Assembly: GCA_028023455.1 (NCBI GenBank)
Contig: JAQFVV010012498.1
Coordinates: 684,001 to 748,000, forward strand
Length of the DNA stretch: 64,000 nucleotides
Origin: Epiperipatus broadwayi
Lineage: Eukaryota; Onychophora; Udeonychophora; Euonychophora; Peripatidae
Reading direction: 5' to 3'
Positions 62,301-64,000 of this stretch are shown here, one piece after another. How positions within the stretch are numbered: position 1 is the first letter of the stretch; each line of letters starts with the position of its first letter. The notes under the pieces were generated by a model, which was not told the origin of the DNA, did not search any database, and saw only the letters and a list, made by a program, of their open reading frames with translations. The translations under genes and the position numbers were made by a program.

Positions 62301-62431
62301 AAAAACATTCAAATTAAAAGACAGTTCCAGCTTGATTTTTTTTTTTTTTAAATGGGTAATAAGACGCACTTTTCACCCGCTCTCTTATTTCAAATGAAAT
62401 AACTGATGAATTATGAATGGTACTATTGCAG
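59346..62431. other. AT-rich, minor repeats only
   Basis: A CA microsatellite lies at 59792-59807. A short inverted pair (ATCATGTGATATTT near 60739, GAATATCACATGAT near 60957) could bound a small element. The GC-richer patch at ~62195-62280 is unrecognised. Confidence 0.4.
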
Positions 62432-62564
62432 ACCCCAAATCATATGGGTTCTTCAATAAAATAATACCAGGATTTAACCAGCTAAGGCCACCTCCAGAAC
62501 AACAGACTGGTCTTCCAATAAAGACTTTGTGGGAATTGGCATCAGGAACCGGGACTCTTCTACT
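62432..62564 (+). CDS. candidate internal coding exon, unidentified gene
   Basis: The segment is preceded by an acceptor-like TACTATTGCAG and followed by a donor GTAAGA, with 133 nt between. One frame is open throughout and encodes, after two carried-over bases, PKSYGFFNKIIPGFNQLRPP, then PEQQTGLPIKTLWELASGTG and TLL. Codon make-up and the non-AT-biased residues (Pro, Gly, Trp, Gln) contrast sharply with the surrounding DNA. I do not recognise the protein. The frame hits a stop straight after the donor, as expected when translating into an intron. Exon phases are 2 in and 2 out in this reading. A chance combination is possible, but it is the most gene-like stretch in the last 4 kb. Confidence 0.45.
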
Positions 62565-63672
62565 GTAAGATATGAACTGTAAAATTTAAAAGTAATTAAA
62601 AACTTTCATCAAGATTTGACAAGCTTTTAATAATCAACTAAACCTAATTTTTAAAATGAACTTTTATCTGACTTTTAAGATTTCAAAATCAATTAATAAT
62701 GTTTAATTTTATATATTTGAGTTTGCTAATTTAATCATTTCCATTTTTTTTTTATTAATATTTATTGACTAAATTATATAAATGTTAAATTTAAGTTGGG
62801 CATAAATGGCTGCATAGATTTGTAAAGTTATATTAATTAATTAAGGGAGGATTAATCTTAGGTTATTTGTTTCGTAGTTAAATTGGGTTAATCGATTGGA
62901 TATATTGGTGTAATTAGTAAATGTAGCATGAAGATCCACTAGGTACAGGATCATATTATATGCCACACTTGGGCAAAATAAGTCCCATTTCTCAGTGACC
63001 ATCGGAAGCAGATGGTATTCCCTGCTTCTTGGATCACCCCTTTAGCCTATGGAATGGGATAGTAAGACAGAAAACACAGCCCCTTCCTATGGAGTTTTTT
63101 TTTATTGTTCTTCTCACCAGACAGATGTATCATTCCTGTACTGGATGAGACAATGTCTTCTATAACCATGCTGTTCAGATGTGCATTCCTGACAGTATGG
63201 TATTCTGCCATCGTATTCATGCTGCATTGAATACATCGATATATCATATAGATTGGCATTAGTTTGAATGTGAACTTTTGGCCTAGGGTTAAATAAGGGA
63301 TAGAATATTTTCTTTTCAAATGCAATCTATGTAGTTTATTCATACTCGACTCTCTAATAAAATATTTTTAAATTCATCTGTGCAGATTGTTTAAAATAAA
63401 AATTTAAATTTAAAAATTAATAACCAATCTAAAATAATAAACTTTGTTCCTCAATTTTATTTATATGTGCGTTAATAAATGTTTGTGTGTTAATTACTGG
63501 CAGTGGCTTATTTCATTTTTTTTTTAAATATTAATATATTTCTTTTAAGCAAGTTTTATATTAAATCTCTGCATCTTCATGAGCTAGTGGCATGGACTGA
63601 TGGTCGGAATAAAATACATATGTAAAAGTTAGATTTTAACAGCGCATATCTGCCTACTCTATAAATTTTCCA
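62565..63672. other. AT-rich with a moderately GC-rich patch
   Basis: A less AT-rich patch at ~62930-63330 is open on the minus strand for 98 codons (63343-63047, including AEYHTVRNAHLNSMVIEDIV). I cannot assign it to any family; it may be an old repeat. Confidence 0.35.
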
Positions 63673-63710
63673 GATTCAAATAGCCTGGTGGCGCCTTGTT
63701 CGGCAAATAT
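63673..63710 (+). CDS. possible micro-exon (weak)
   Basis: Between an acceptor-like AAATTTTCCAG and a donor-like ATG/GTAAGA lie 38 GC-richer bases. One frame reads IQIAWWRLVRQIW. Joined directly to the exon at 62432-62564, the phase would give a stop (TAG) within three codons. So either it is not the next exon, it is the terminal one, or it is spurious. Confidence 0.2.
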
Positions 63711-64000
63711 GGTAAGACTCCATCTCATCCCGACCGGTATAATATGTTGATGGATCAATGCATTCTCTCAAAAATACATATATCTAAAATAGAAAAACGG
63801 CATACACCTATTACTTAAATGTACCATTCATAGGTTTTAAAAAAATGATATTGTTATTATTACCAAAATATAAAAATTTCCTAAAATCTAGAAAACTAGA
63901 GCAAAAACTGGATGTGTTAATCTTAATCTATTACCACAACTGGAATTCTGGAAATAATAGGATTGTATATATTTTTAATGAAGTGATTTGACTATTATTG

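Overview
This window looks like a strongly AT-rich, gene-poor stretch of an invertebrate nuclear genome. The reasons are short and mostly spurious reading frames, long A/T runs and microsatellites, GT-AG-type splice signals at the few coding-like islands, and a dense set of decayed animal-type transposable elements (RTE-like, L1-like and CR1/Rex1-like LINEs; hAT, Merlin and piggyBac-type DNA elements). An arthropod or another low-GC invertebrate is plausible, but I cannot name the species. No operon, CRISPR array, rRNA, confident tRNA or intact protein-coding gene is visible.

Layout. 0-2.6 kb: somewhat richer in GC than the rest, with small hairpins and weak candidates for exons or a promoter on the minus strand. 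2.8-3.5 kb: a LINE 3' end (minus). 5.2-7.05 kb: a heavily decayed LINE reverse transcriptase (plus). 9.0-10.7 kb: a composite repeat in which copies of a ~337-bp unit lie first forward and then inverted, bounded by a 16-bp direct repeat and by outer inverted arms. 13.8-15.1 kb: 3' part of a LINE (plus), meeting tail to tail the 3' end of an RTE-like LINE (minus, 15.1-18.5 kb). That second LINE is split by a 771-bp TTAA-flanked (piggyBac-type) insertion. 18.9-21.0 kb: a Buster/ZBED-like hAT transposase relic (plus). 23.5-24.0 kb: a short hAT element with terminal repeats and target duplication. 24.7-26.4 kb: three foldback (MITE-like) elements. 26.7-30.9 kb: an L1-like LINE (minus) interrupted by a ~3-kb Merlin element, which itself holds a transposase relic, tandem repeats and a near-perfect 530-bp palindrome. 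35.7-37.0 kb: a second hAT relic (plus). 37.3-39.5 kb: a second, rearranged RTE-like LINE (minus) carrying a palindromic insertion. 39.7-40.2 kb: an apparent retrocopy of a CTD-phosphatase-like (CTDSPL2-type) gene. 44.4-45.7 kb: a second copy of the 14-kb LINE family (plus). 47.6-47.9 kb: the best candidate for a real gene, a first coding exon with a CCAAT/E2F-like promoter (minus). 49.0-49.6 kb: a large foldback element. 50.1-50.3 kb: an L1-like RT fragment (minus). 58.2-59.3 kb: a CR1/Rex1-like LINE relic (minus). 62.4-62.6 kb: a candidate internal coding exon (plus).

Taken together, the DNA is mostly a graveyard of nested elements. Their insertion order can be read at three places: piggyBac-type into RTE, Merlin into L1-like, and palindromic element into RTE. 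Only the exon-like islands at 47.6 kb and 62.4 kb suggest host genes, whose other exons would lie in long AT-rich introns or outside the window. Family assignments come from recognising protein motifs by eye; no alignment was run.
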